NCBI GenBank assembly: GCA_018697195.1
Contig: CM031858.1
Span: 86,822,108-86,886,107 of the forward strand
Direction: 5' to 3'
From: Certhia americana
Taxonomy: Eukaryota > Chordata > Aves > Passeriformes > Certhiidae
Length of the DNA stretch: 64,000 nt
Position 1 is the stretch's first letter. Each line of letters begins with the position of its first letter. Under the pieces are notes generated by a model, which did not search any database, was not told the origin of the DNA, and saw nothing but the letters and a program-made list of their open reading frames with translations. This document shows positions 36,377 to 48,430 of the stretch, piece by piece. Position numbers and translations under genes: made by a program.

Positions 36377-36441
36377 ATGCCTAATAAGCTTATGCTTATT
36401 AGCCTTATGGAAAGGCTAATAAACTCACCATCATTAGGCAT
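36377..36441. repeat. Nest of three overlapping palindromes
   Basis: Three inverted repeats share 65 bases. CTAATAAGC (36381-36389) pairs with GCTTATTAG (36394-36402) around TTAT. ATTAGCCTT (36398-36406) pairs with AAGGCTAAT (36412-36420) around five bases. ATGCCTAAT (36377-36385) pairs with ATTAGGCAT (36433-36441). All arms are nine bases and perfect. They use overlapping bases, so they are alternative folds, and all are built around the core CTAAT/ATTAG. Confidence 0.85.
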
Positions 36442-37843
36442 CAGACTACAAAAAGAGGGTAAAGGTTTTTAAAACTGCACTCACCTGTTCTGTAGCCCAC
36501 AAAACTTCCCCTCCATGGCTTAAACTGGCTAAAAAATATCCCTGTGTGTTTCAAATACATTTGCCAGCTTCTTCAGGAAAAAAAAAACTAAAACAAAATT
36601 GATGTGCAGGTCACCTGGGAAGAGGTGGCTGGAGTTCCAGAGTTTTATTCTTCTGCCACCTTCTCATTTCTCTAAAACCATCTGCAGATGCAGATGCTCC
36701 TCTGTGGGGGCAAGGCTGCCATCACCCAGCCCAGGCTTGGCTGAGGGCACAGTGTGTGCTGCTGCTTGTGAATTACACCAGTGCACGTGCAATGTGGAGA
36801 CAGTCCTTGAATTTATAGTATCTGTTCAGGCTTCTGGGTAAGCAGAGAAAGTGAACGTCACCACATCTACAAATTGAGCAAAGAGTGTTGGAAAGGTTTT
36901 CCAGGCTGTGTTCTGCCACACAATGAATGATTTTTTTTCTTTCACAAACATAACTGTCAAAATTTGGTTTGGGGAGGAGGGAGAAGTTCAAAAATATATG
37001 GTCAGGCGTATAGATCAGTTGTTTTGCAAGATTAACAATTTTATACACATCCAAATGGAACTGTTTCCATTAAGAAGATCCCCAAATGTACTGATTTCCA
37101 CAGTAGGCGAAGAAATCCTAATAACGAATGCAATGATATCAAAGACAGCCCATTACCTGTGTTTATAATTAATGTGATCTTGGTGAAGCAGTGATGAGTG
37201 GATATTTACTGCTTCTTATTGCAAACAATAATGGTACCTAAGTTTCTTCACTCACATTCATAACACATTGGACGAGAGGGAAAATTGCAAGACAGTGGCT
37301 AATATCAAATACCTCCATCCAGAGAAAGCTGTGAACATACTGTCTGATGTTCAGAGGTGAAAGCGCACCAACAGTTTCCATTTCATCTCTTATAAAATCA
37401 GATCACTTGCTCAGGTGCTGCTGTGATTGATAATGCCAGTGTTTGCTTCAGAAATGTTCAGGCTCACACCTCTGTGAAGAATATCCAGGACTAGGAAAGA
37501 AGTTTTGGCCGATACTGCATCTGAATGAAGTGGAGCTCACACTGTGGTACTGATTATTTCAGGTCTGTGGAATTGAAGAAAGCTCTCTCTCACCACACGC
37601 GGCATCAGCTTTCACTCAAAACCCTCCCAAACAGTAAAAACTTTTGACTTGATTGCAGCTGCTAAAGCAGGATTAAATGTGTAACCAGTGGATGAACTGA
37701 GATCTCTTTGACTCTGAAGAGAGCCTCGAGCGATGATTCAAAACTACATGAACTTTCAACTTCAGTTCACTCAGGGCCGTGGGGTCTTTAGTTGTAAGCT
37801 GTGTTTTTCCAACCTTTTTTTTTTTCTTTTTCTTTTGCTACAG
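36442..37843. other. Non-coding block upstream of exon candidate
   Basis: No gene recognised. Unique AT-rich DNA with short frames only. It ends in a long pyrimidine tract (37814-37838) that leads into the candidate splice acceptor. Confidence 0.55.
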
Positions 37844-38017
37844 GGTTCATTATTTTGCAGAGGATGGGTCTTTCTGCCCTGCAGGGATCTATCTATCACT
37901 GCTGACTCTCTGCATCTTCTCCACATGGAAGAAGTAATTGGATTGTATTTTCTGCACAACGACCAAGACAGCAGGGAAACCCAGAGCTCTAAGCCAGAGA
38001 GCCAAGCTGTCTAGAGG
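37844..38017 (+). other. Candidate 174-base exon
   Basis: A 25-base pyrimidine tract and TGCTACAG precede the interval, matching a strong 3' splice site. The interval ends at CTAGAGG followed by GTAAGG, a good 5' splice site. Inside, the frame starting at the first base stays open for 56 codons and then meets TAG three bases before the end. It would therefore serve as a non-coding exon, a stop-containing alternative exon, or an exon read in another frame. The peptide resembles nothing I know. A chance pairing of splice-like signals is possible in a window this long. Confidence 0.25.
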
Positions 38018-38936
38018 GTAAGGAAGTACCTGATGCTCAAGAAAACTAAATGTCTGGATTTAACCACAAGATCTTTCCTTTCTTTCCATGGAGGAGCTGA
38101 AACATGCCAAATAGCATTCACTAAACTGCTCAGAAAGGTGAACTCTTCAAGGAGCAGTGAAAAACATAAACACCCAAATAATTCTTAAAAAATACAGCCC
38201 AGGGTCATTAAATCCTGTGACTATACAAAACAATAAGTGTGCTGTGGGATGCTAACTGTATGGGACATTTCTAAAAATTACAGTGCAATTACTGCAAAAT
38301 CCAGTGGCTTTTTTATACTGCCAGGGCCCCCAAGTGCTACCACATGGCTGATGTATATGATTATGCAGGAGCAACTACAACACCTCAGCCCAGACAAAAA
38401 GGCAAAAAAAGTGTCCTTATTTCATATATTTCCAGATAGTGTGGTATTTATTATTATTATAATGCTGCAAAATACTATAGTATTTTAGTAGTCTTAAACA
38501 TTGTGCTGTTTCTTTTTTTTTCCTAGAAACACCAAAATCCTGACATTATTATATTTGGGAAAAGTGATGGTATTGCCAAGGCTTTATGCTGTTAGTCTTT
38601 AAGAGTTTAGTAAATATATTACTTTCCTTCAAATGAATACCTGCTTGTCATTGTCATCCTTCTACTGTTTGTCCCACACCCACCTCCTTAGATCCAAGCC
38701 TAAAAAAAGAATATTTCTAGAGCTCAATGTGTTGCTTTTAGCTATGTTAGAGAAACTGCACTATTCTGAGGACACTCAGGGTCCTCCAAACAGCTCTTCC
38801 AGCAGCAACACCATGCATGGTTTTAATCTCAGCCTTAAGAACTTTCATTGGTCTCCTATCAAGCCCCACCAGCCAAATCCCAAGTGCCACAGGGAAGGAA
38901 CTGCACTACACCAGAATGTCACCCTCAAACTTGCAC

Positions 38937-38954
38937 TCATCATCATCATCATCA
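38937..38954. repeat. (ATC)6 trinucleotide repeat
   Basis: Six perfect copies of the unit. It is a short ordinary microsatellite. Confidence 0.9.
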
Positions 38955-40510
38955 GGTTTCTCATGCAGGCTGATTTGTGCATTTCTCTTCAAGAAATATT
39001 TTATCAACCTTTACTGGAATAACAGCACTGACACAGAGGGAAGATTGTCTGCTATTATTTTCCACTTATAAAGAACACAAATCTGCATGATGAGCCAAAT
39101 TCTTCTATTGCAAGATTATTTGTTACATGAAATAGCTAAAACAGCAGAAAGAACCCATTCCTGGAATTTATGAAGAAAAAAATTTTCTTTAGAGAAGCAA
39201 AACATCACCATTGTCCCACACAGCATATTAACACTCACAGTAGTGATGGCAGTTGCAAAGATGTGGGGGAGTATATGATTAAATCAGTATTTCTTAAATA
39301 GTTTTGAAGTGTGCAAGCTGATATTTTGGAACAATAACAGAGAACGTACAATGTTCTGAGCTGTCAGAGTTTCTGAGGGGGCAGATTGAAAGATTGCGTC
39401 ACTTAATGCCTCCCAATCACCAGATTAATGGAAAAGGAGCAATGGGACAGGGTGTTGTACTTGCAAGTTGGATGTGTGAGTTATGATTTGTTTTCTTTTT
39501 TCTTTTTTTGAAAAAAATACATAATTTAAATGCTGCTGTCATGGAAATCTAAAATTGCACATTACCATACACAGAGTTCTTACAACTAATATGAGCTGGT
39601 ACATATATGCATGCAGGGATTTGTGTAGTAATTTAAAACATAACATCACCACAAGCTAAACAAGTTCAGGAAACTTCTCTGAGAGAAATTCTTTACCTCA
39701 GGAAGAGGATCCACAATAATGAAAATCAATGTGGCAGATAGAAATAGCATTTAAACCTTTACTAGCAAGATATGACACATCAAAGGAGTTAAATTGATCT
39801 CCCAGCCTTCTGTCCCAAATATTGCTGCTGCAAGATGAGCCTCCCTTTCTTTGTGCTGACAGATACACAATGTTCCTGTCCCCATCAGTGTACATTGCAT
39901 GCTGCCTTTGCCACCATCCTCTCTCCTTTCCCAGACATCTGAGGTACAGTCGAAGATTTGGATTAGCAGGAGCAGAGTTTTGCATGGGCCGTGATGCTGT
40001 GAAATCAGTGAAACCCAAGAAATGTGGATCCTTAGCTTGTGAGCAGCCACAGACACTGGGATTTCAGTAAGCAGTATGACTGAGGCTAAACTTGGTATCA
40101 TAACAAAGCGTGGGTCTAAGTAAAAGCTGCCTTAAACTCCCTGGAGGTTTGCTGCTTCTACATGAGGACTTGTCAGAGAGTAGCTCTCCTACAGGAACAG
40201 CCATACCAAATATAGAGCGCTGGAGTAAATGCAAGAGGCAATGCTGGAAGAACACGAAAATTATTTTACTTTCTTTTTTTTCCCATGGATGCTGTACCTT
40301 AGGGCATTTGTGTATGTGTCCCTCTACATCCATGATTCCCTTGGTTATTGGTACAACACAGCCATTTTCAGAAGCTCCAGGTCTTTCTAAAGATAACCCA
40401 TGTTTTGGCTTGAGAGACTCCGTGGTGTGCCATCACCAGAGTAGCTGGTGAGCAAGTTGTTCTCTCAGATGACTGCCAGCCACCAGGAGACCCCGATTAT
40501 GTCACTTTTT

Positions 40511-40532
40511 CTGCTGGTCTGCTGCTGGTCTG
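40511..40532 (+). repeat. 11-bp perfect tandem duplication
   Basis: Two exact copies of CTGCTGGTCTG. Probably replication slippage. Confidence 0.9.
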
Positions 40533-40651
40533 TTGCACAGTTAGCTTTGATTTAGGTGCATATTCATGCAGGCAGCAAGGTGCAGCTAGGACAGGAAGCA
40601 GCCAGACACAATAATACAGACATTTGACCACTTTACCACAATGGTGTCTTA

Positions 40652-40760
40652 TTATAGAATGGTAGAATGGCTTAGGTTGAGAGGCACCTTAAAGATTATC
40701 AGATTCCAACACTCAGGGACATCATCTGGTTCCATGGGTGAGACACCTTCCACTAGAATA
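40652..40760 (-). mobile_element. CR1 LINE 3' end fragment, minus orientation
   Basis: The plus strand begins with TTATAGAATGGTAGAATGG, the complement of the CR1 terminal repeat. It continues with CTTAGGTTGAGAGGCACCTTAAAGAT and later GACACCTTCCACTAGA, both hallmarks of the avian CR1 3' end. The order shows the element points to the minus strand. The middle is diverged or carries a small insertion. Only the 3' end is kept. Confidence 0.88.
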
Positions 40761-43700
40761 TCTTCTGGCAACTCCCCTGCTTCCCCTTCCCTCCTGCTCT
40801 GTTCAGAATGGCGTGTGTTCCTCCTTGCAGCTGCTGTGACCTGCAGGAAATTTAGTAGCATGTCAAGCTGCAGGACCTGTAAAAACAGCAAAGTAGTGAC
40901 CTTACCTGGAAGCCTAAGTACACCAAAGCTGAAGTCAAAGCTCTCCTGGTTCACAGAATCCTGGATTTTCACCTGTGGGTTTCAAAGCACAGCAGGCAGT
41001 AGCACTTATGGAAAGTTTCATTCTTTGAGTCTTTTTATTCCACACAGTCTTCATCCTCTGCATCTTCTTTTAGAATTTTTTTTAAATTTTTTTTAGTTTG
41101 GAGTTTCTCAAATTTCAGCGCACAAAACAGAATGTAGTGAACCCTTGTATGTCAGTACAAAACCCTTGCTGGAAATAGTTTTGATTGAAGCCGGGCCAGC
41201 TTTCACCTGCCCCAATCCAACACCCTTTCAGCTCCCCTGAGGAGTGGGCTTGCTGGAGAAATCTGCAAGCAGCCGAGTCTGGTGCAGCTCCATGGCAAGT
41301 CAGAATGAAACACAGCCACACTCCTAAATTCCCCTCTGGGTTGTGAGAGGGATAAGATGTCCCAGCACTTTTGTGTCCATACAGAGTATGTTTCCACACC
41401 ACAAAGCATGCGTCTTGCTTGCTACGGGGTGGGACAGAAACTGAGCGATACCTTCCCTAATGCCCCTAGTTGCTACAACACACCCCTGTGGGTGCCAGAG
41501 GGAGGTCAGCCTAAATAGAAGCAAGGCTTTGGACTGCTGCAAAATCGGAGATGTGCTAGGAGAGTGTGCATGCCTCTGAATGGTAGCTGAGCCACCTATG
41601 GCCACCAGTGAGGTGGCAATCATCTAACGCTTCAAACATCATCAGCAATCTCATCTATAAGCCCAAACCTTTTCCTTTTAAAATTAAAGTAATTTTCTGA
41701 GTAATAGGAGTACATTCATGCTTGGAAACAGTAGAACACATAGAATCTTTTCTATTTCAGTGCTAGAAAAAAAAAGGGGACAAAGCAGCAGGAATTATTG
41801 TTTCTTAGGTGAACTCATGTAGACTGAGTTTTGGTGGGTTTTTTTTATAAGACCCAGTGGTAAATTTCTGAACGAAGTACTTTATGATACAGAGACAATA
41901 CTTGTAAGAAGCTTTTAACTCCAGATGTACTGGAGGTAATTTTGAAAAATTCTGGTATTTTTTCTTCTCACAGCAGTGCTTGTAAAAGGACTGAAATCTT
42001 CCTCGGGGATTTCTGTAACAAAGTGGGTAAAGATTTAAGTGCTTTGTAATCTCTATGGGAAGAGATAGTATCAAGTAGAGTGGGTAATTTGAATTACTTA
42101 GAGCAATGATGCCTTTGAAAGCCTTACTTCACTCTTGTGAAAACTAGTTGGTAGCAAAATTAGATTACAAAATCTTCTGTGCATACTCCCCTAATGAACT
42201 TCTGATTTACGTGCAGTTTGTAGATATGACTTCTTTCTCCTAATGTCATTTTCTTCCTTTTATTCAAGGCAGATTTCTGTTTTAGGGGGAAATATTATGT
42301 AGCGTGTATAGCCGCTGTGGAGGAATTATTGCAAATACCTCATTTGTAATCCTTTTGTTCTTCCACTCTGAAACCCCACGTCTCACTTCTCCATGGAGGA
42401 GAGGATATTGTGTTTGACTTATTACAAAGCCTAAAGCATTCTTAGGATTAACTGCAGCTAATCACTGAAAATATGCCTTCTCATTTTGGAACTGTTCTGA
42501 CTCTTCAACATGGGAAAAGTGCTTCCTACTTCAAAATCTATTTTACTTCTTATTTTTTGTTTCTCTCCCAAAGGCTGGGCCTGGGCCTCACCAGCATGCC
42601 TAATAATGTCATCAGGGCTAAGGATGTGAGAAGGATGAGGTATCCCACACCCAGCAGTGGAAACATGCCAGTACAAAGACTAAAACCAATAAGTGAATGG
42701 ACCTCAGACAAAGGAGGAGAAGGGAATTTGTTGAGGTCTCCACACAGATGTCTGATTACAATTCCTCCAAGGTGGATTTGAAACTGTGTCACAGCTCAGC
42801 CTCTTCTCCCTGGTGCCTGTGGAGGCAGCTTCCAGCATGACACATCCCATCTTTGACTCACCAGGTAAGGCTGGGATATCAGTAGGAAAACTGGGTAAAT
42901 ATTGACTTCTTTTGACATACAGTAACTTTGTTGTACCTATGATACACTATATTTATGTAATGTTTTCAGCTTACACATGACTGTGGGCTGGAATCAGTAG
43001 TTTTTTGAAGGATAATGATGAAGAAAGGGATGTCAGATACTGTGCTGGGGTTTAGGGAACTGACCACTAATCTAGTGTTTTCCAATAAGCCACCCTGATT
43101 TACAGCATGGAATAAGAGTTGTCTCAAAAAGTTAGTGAAATAAACTCGTGCTTCAAGGCATAAACAAGCTTCATGAAAGGTTGGGATAGGAACAATATCC
43201 CCTTTTGACACATTATTTTATAACTGCAGAATGTGAAACTGCTTGTATCATTCTCTGAAGGATCTAGTCCTGGCATTTGTGATACTAGGGAAGTAATTTT
43301 TAAAATCTATAGATTCTTCAACTTCTTTCAATGAAAATACAGGTTTTCAGGGATATTTTCCACAGGTCAATTGCTATGTAGAGACCAAGAATTTCCTCAA
43401 TCACATTCATGATAGCATTAGAGGGAGTTCACACCCAGGGACCAATGAACCGCTCGAGGAGAACCATGAGACAACTCCGACCAGGAATTGGATTCTGTCT
43501 GACAGTTTTCTAACACCTGATGTGTTGAAATCAATGCTTGATTTTTGCTTGTTTGTTTTTTTAATTGCAGAAGACATGCTTCAATTCAGCTAGAAAATAG
43601 GAACTTAAGGAAAGATCTTGAAAGTCTGTGGCAAGCCTATAAGGATTGATGTACAATGATGATTGTAAAGTTTAATTCTAGACTGAAAATCAATGAAGAG

Positions 43701-46700
43701 ACAAAGATTCACATTTCTAAGAAAACAAAGACATAAATCTACAGCCTTTTTGACAAACGATGTGCAGATTTCTCCTGGGGAACATGCAAAGAAGGCCCAC
43801 ACCTACAGAAAGGCTGTCCCAAGATTATGTCACCTACATGTATCACGAAGGAATTTTCTTCTTGGCTGCTCAGAGAAGGATTTTTAACATTTGCCTCCCA
43901 TTTACTCCACATTTCATTCCTGAGTAGCTTGTACTTCTTCACACCATTTTAATTTGATGACATGTATGACTAATGCAGAGACCTTTCTTTCCTAAGGGAA
44001 ATTAAGAAAATAATTCATTCTTTCACTCAGTAACTCAACTGAATTCAATTTGGATTCATTCTTTTAGGAAAGGTGTTTATCTAGTTCTGTCAAATTAAAA
44101 TATGGAAGGAAAAATGTCAATAATACTGACCATCTTGTCATCACAATTTTTAGTACTTTCACACCATGCTTCCTTCACAGGGAATTTCATTTTGCAGAGG
44201 GAAAAACTGACATAAAGTCTTAGAAGCCTAAAGTCACATCTGTAATTTCTGCATATTACTAAATCCTAACATACACTATGTGCATGGAACAAAACTTCAA
44301 CAAACCAGTTTTCACATTGATTTGGTTTTTTTAGCTCATTTGTAAGTTTTTTATTTAAATCTTTTTTCCTTACATATACTTTGTTGTGTATTTGTCAGAT
44401 TAATTGTATGAACAGAAAAAGGTATAATAAATAGGCAGGAGCATCAGCTGCATTATATGTCCCTAAGACACAGAGAAAAAACATTATTTGGAAATTTCTT
44501 CAGCACAGGGCCCTGCTGGCAACTGCCAATCCCTTTCCTGGGGAATCCTATCCCTTTCCTGGGGTTGCTAACACAAGGACACGTAAGGGAATGGCTGAGG
44601 ACTGGAGAGACCATGACCAAAGTGAATATTGATTCTCTTTTTCCTTGGTATGGCTGCCTGTGTAGGAAACATCGATCAGTAGTGCAGCCTGAGGGAAGGC
44701 TGAATGATTTAATGGAAGAGAGAACCCTCTCAGAGCTACTGAATACACAGAAAATCAGCTTGGCTCGGGGTGTGTCTGGGCTGCAAGTACTTTGCAGTAC
44801 AGAGGAGAGGCTGCTTGCAATTCTCCAGTCCCACGCTCCTCATTCCAACATTAGCTTTTGGGCGTTAGCATTAGCTGTTCTGATTTCATTATGCTTTTAT
44901 TTACTGTTGGCAGGAGAGAAGGGCTGGAAGCTGCCCAGAGTGCTGGCTGCAGCCACCAAGAGACCTCTCTTTCCCCAGGGCTGGCTGCAGCACAGAATTG
45001 ATGGGCGCTGAGTAAGTGAGTTTCATATTCAGAGCAAATTTTCCAGAGTGCCTAAATGGCTTGAAACTGCAGGTTCTGTTGGCCAAGATCAAGTAACTTG
45101 CTTGGAAAACTGCTTGCTTCCAGTTAGCTTTCTCTCTTTTTGTCTCTCTCCCTGTGTTTGTGCATCTTCAGTTATGCAGAAATGTATCATTTAGCTCCAC
45201 TTCCCTTTATTTAAGCAGACAAGGAACAGTGAGCTTCAAAACTGCAGAATACCTTTAAATCTTCTAACTTCAACCATTGTGTCTCTGATAGAAAAACATC
45301 TATTTCCTTTTTAATTCTCAATCACGTTAACTGGTACTGGTAATTTTGTACCCACAAGCACAGAACACTAGATGGATAGACTGCAGCAAAACGAGTTACA
45401 TGTTGTATTTAGAAACAAGTACCTTTAAAAAATTTACCTGTCTGCCAAGACTTGGAAAAATGAGAAAGCAAGTTCAGCTCAGTACACAGAGCAGTTCCTC
45501 ACTGCCTGACTCTCCTCATGGCTGCTGGGAATGCCTGGCATGTCAGGTAACACATGCTGAGCAAGAGCCAAAAAGCTCTTAGTTGCTTGTAAAAATGAAA
45601 CAAGCGCCTTACTGGAAAACAGTTCTTTTCAGCAGCATTACAGCTGTGGATGATGCTATAGCCATGCTTCTCAGCCATCAGGCAGAGTGCCTGCCAGGGA
45701 CCAGCTTTCAGCCGTGTCAGTAGGTAAGATGCATAACAGGGATATTGTATCTTGTTGTCTTGTGCCAGAGCATCCTGCCTTTCTTTATACCTTCATTGCA
45801 CCAACAACATACACTAACAGCAAACATTTACATGAAACAAGCAATAATTAAATATACCTATTTAATTGTTCACAGCCTGCTAAGTCAGGAGAGCCCCTGG
45901 GTCACCCTGCACTGTTTTGACCTGCAGTTCTCTCCTGACTCATCTGCAGCTCTGTTGTTTCATGTTGGGAGATCTTTCTTTTTTGGCTTTGCCCTGACAG
46001 TAGCATCTGGTGCTGTTTTCTCCTGATGTGACTGCAACTGGCTGCCCCTTCCTAAGGAAAAGAGACAATTTTTTGAGGCTGCGGTGATCTGGGGTGGCAG
46101 TCTCAAATAGGAGGTCTCAACTAGCCGATTCTCCTGTCTGTTCAAGGGCTTACAAGCTGAATGCCTTTGTAACTTCCTCCTGGGTTTGAGGGTGGCATCA
46201 GGCACTGAGGCTCTTTCACTCTGCGGGGTTTGTAACGTCTGGCCAATGCCATGGGTTATAACAATAAATGACACTACATACAACAAACAACTCCAGGGGT
46301 TTCTCCAAATTCAGTCTCTAATCTCTCAGTCTTCCTGTGCCTATATCTGTCTATAATGCTTTAGAAATGACAATCCTAGTGATTTTGACATTAAGGATTC
46401 ATGTGAAACTGGTGCAGGGGCTGGTAAGAGGCTGCCCTGACCCTCTGGGCCCGGGAGTGTCACATTCTCTCTGCGTTTGAACTGAAAGTGGAGAGGGTAC
46501 AGAAGAGTCAGACAGACATCCTTGTGATCCCTCTTTCCTCTGCATCATGGGATTTTGTGCACAACTGGCAATTACAGATGTAGCCCTGAAACTCACACCA
46601 AGCTTCTGACCTATTGTCACACACTATTTTATGCAGCATGTCCAATGTGACTGTAATGTCTTCTGTCTTATTCACATCCAGCTCTGTCTCCTGCTTTTTT

Positions 46701-48049
46701 TAACTTCTCTTCCAGGAATTTCTCTTAGGCAGACTTTTCTTCCATTATTCAGATTCAAAACACTTTTCACCACTGTTTTGTTCCACATCAAAGCCTGTAA
46801 CCCCACCCTCTTTTCACTTAGGGTTCCCAAAAGCCTAGAAAGCTGCTCTGAGGAAGCTGGTCTCTGTGGAGCTGGGGCAATGAGCTGGCATGGCTGTACA
46901 CATTCCTGTTATTGAAAGCAAACAGACCTGACCACGCTGTTTGATTCTACACCCCCCACACCCCCCACCAGGGATTTGTCTGGGCTATCTCCCTGGCAGT
47001 TTGCTGTTTCCTCCGTCTGACAGTGTTTGCTGTGGGCAGTCATGCTTGGCAAGGGGATATGCTCCATGGCTCTGCTCAGGCAAGCCTCTCTCCCACATGT
47101 TCAGCGTATGTTGCGCAAAGAATGTCAGCCCTGTGCTGGAGCTACTGGGTCGCTGCTTAAGGGAAATGCTTGGAGTCAGCACAGGCACATCCCACTGTGG
47201 GCTGTGGGCTGTACTGATTGCCAGAGCCTCCCTTCTGAGCTGTAAAGGTTTTGCTAAAAGCCCTTTGGAGCAGTACTCTGTGCGGCATACTCAGCTTGCT
47301 GTATTCTAGAGACATTGTTGGGCACTACCGTCTCCTCTCCTGTGAGCTTTGGAGGCCCAGTGACATGTGTTATACTTGTCTGAGCGCTCAACAGTGACCT
47401 CTTTGTGATGCTGGCTGATCTCTGCGGGGCTAGATCCGTTTCTCTCAATAATTTCACTTGCACTTTGGAATCCCACAAGCAGCTCTTGTTTTTAATTAGG
47501 GGCTCCATAATGTCTCCAAAGATATGTGTAGTGTCAGAGATCTTACATCTGAAACATAAGGCTCAATTGCCTCATATTTTTATTTTCAGTTTTGAGCACA
47601 ATGAGTGAGTCCCTCTACAGTCTTATTCTGTCCAGGTCAAGTCTTCAAAAAACTTTCTTGATGGTTCAATTGTTCCAAGTATTATTTTGAAAATAATAAC
47701 TGACTCTCTCAAGTCACTTCTTGTCCTTTTTGTTCAGTGAGACAGTGAAGTTTTACTTCCATGTTTTCTCACTCTCTTTCATGGCCAACTCCATGTATCA
47801 ATTCCCTGCTCGCATGAACACTTCAAACTGGCTTTTTGAGCTCTCAGTAACCCAAGTCCCCTCTTGCAGCTTTCCTGCTTCCTTCCCAGGCTGTCTTTCT
47901 GTCCATTGCACTGGCTGGTGACACAAACTCTGTCCCACCTCTCAGAAAGAGACAGTTTGTCTCCGGCTGCAGTTGATCGCTTTGGAGTAGCACTGCTACT
48001 GAAGTTAATAAGAGAGAAGCCGTTTTAGAGTCTGTAGCAAACATCTCTC
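40761..48049. other. Non-coding block
   Basis: No gene recognised. The longest frame (plus strand 44457-45011, 184 codons) has one hydrophobic stretch late in it but no known domain and about chance length. It spans a small tandem duplication. There is a C-rich patch ACCCCCCACACCCCCCACC near 46951. The rest is unique DNA. Confidence 0.6.
44529..44570 (+). repeat. 21-bp tandem duplication
   Basis: ATCCCTTTCCTGGGG occurs at 44529 and again at 44550, followed by diverged tails. Two copies only. Confidence 0.85.
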
Positions 48050-48430
48050 AGGTAGGTGCAGCAAATGAGGAAATATTTAAAGGTAAGCTATGTCCTAATA
48101 TCATCTGTTGGAAAGGACTTTATATTTCATGTTATTGCTCTGAGAGACTAAATGCAGGAGCACATTACCAATTGAAGTGCTTGTGGAAATTAAATCCACG
48201 TTTAAATGAATTTGAAACTTTTAATGCAAAATTGAGCACTTAGAAATTTTGCATCAACTCCTACTTAATTAAAATTAATAAGGTTTCAGAGAGTTTTAGT
48301 TGGGATAGATGAGGAAGGAATTTGGCCTTAAATGTGTAATTAAAATACAATTACATTGGAAGGAAGTAATTACTGAGGTTGTACCTCAAAAGCATACCTA
48401 ATGGGCTATCAGGAGAAAAGGTTTATGTGT
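48050..48430. promoter_or_regulatory. Possible conserved non-coding element rich in TAATTA
   Basis: Contains TTAATTAAAATTAATAA (about 48265-48281), TAATTA (48337-48342), CAATTAC (48348-48354) and GTAATTAC (48366-48373), plus AAATCCACGTTTAAATG. No coding frame. This is the densest set of TAATTA cores in the window and looks like a developmental enhancer. It is inference without alignment. Confidence 0.33.

Larger units (their letters stand above)
38018..40651. other. Non-coding block
   Basis: No gene recognised. The block contains an (ATC)n microsatellite at 38937-38954 and an 11-base tandem duplication of CTGCTGGTCTG at 40511-40532. Opposite-strand frames around 39700-40100 overlap each other and have no domain. 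Confidence 0.6.

Noticed and set aside
44457..45011. 184-codon open frame with a hydrophobic stretch
   Set aside because: No family recognised and includes a local tandem duplication. One hydrophobic stretch alone is not evidence of a membrane protein.
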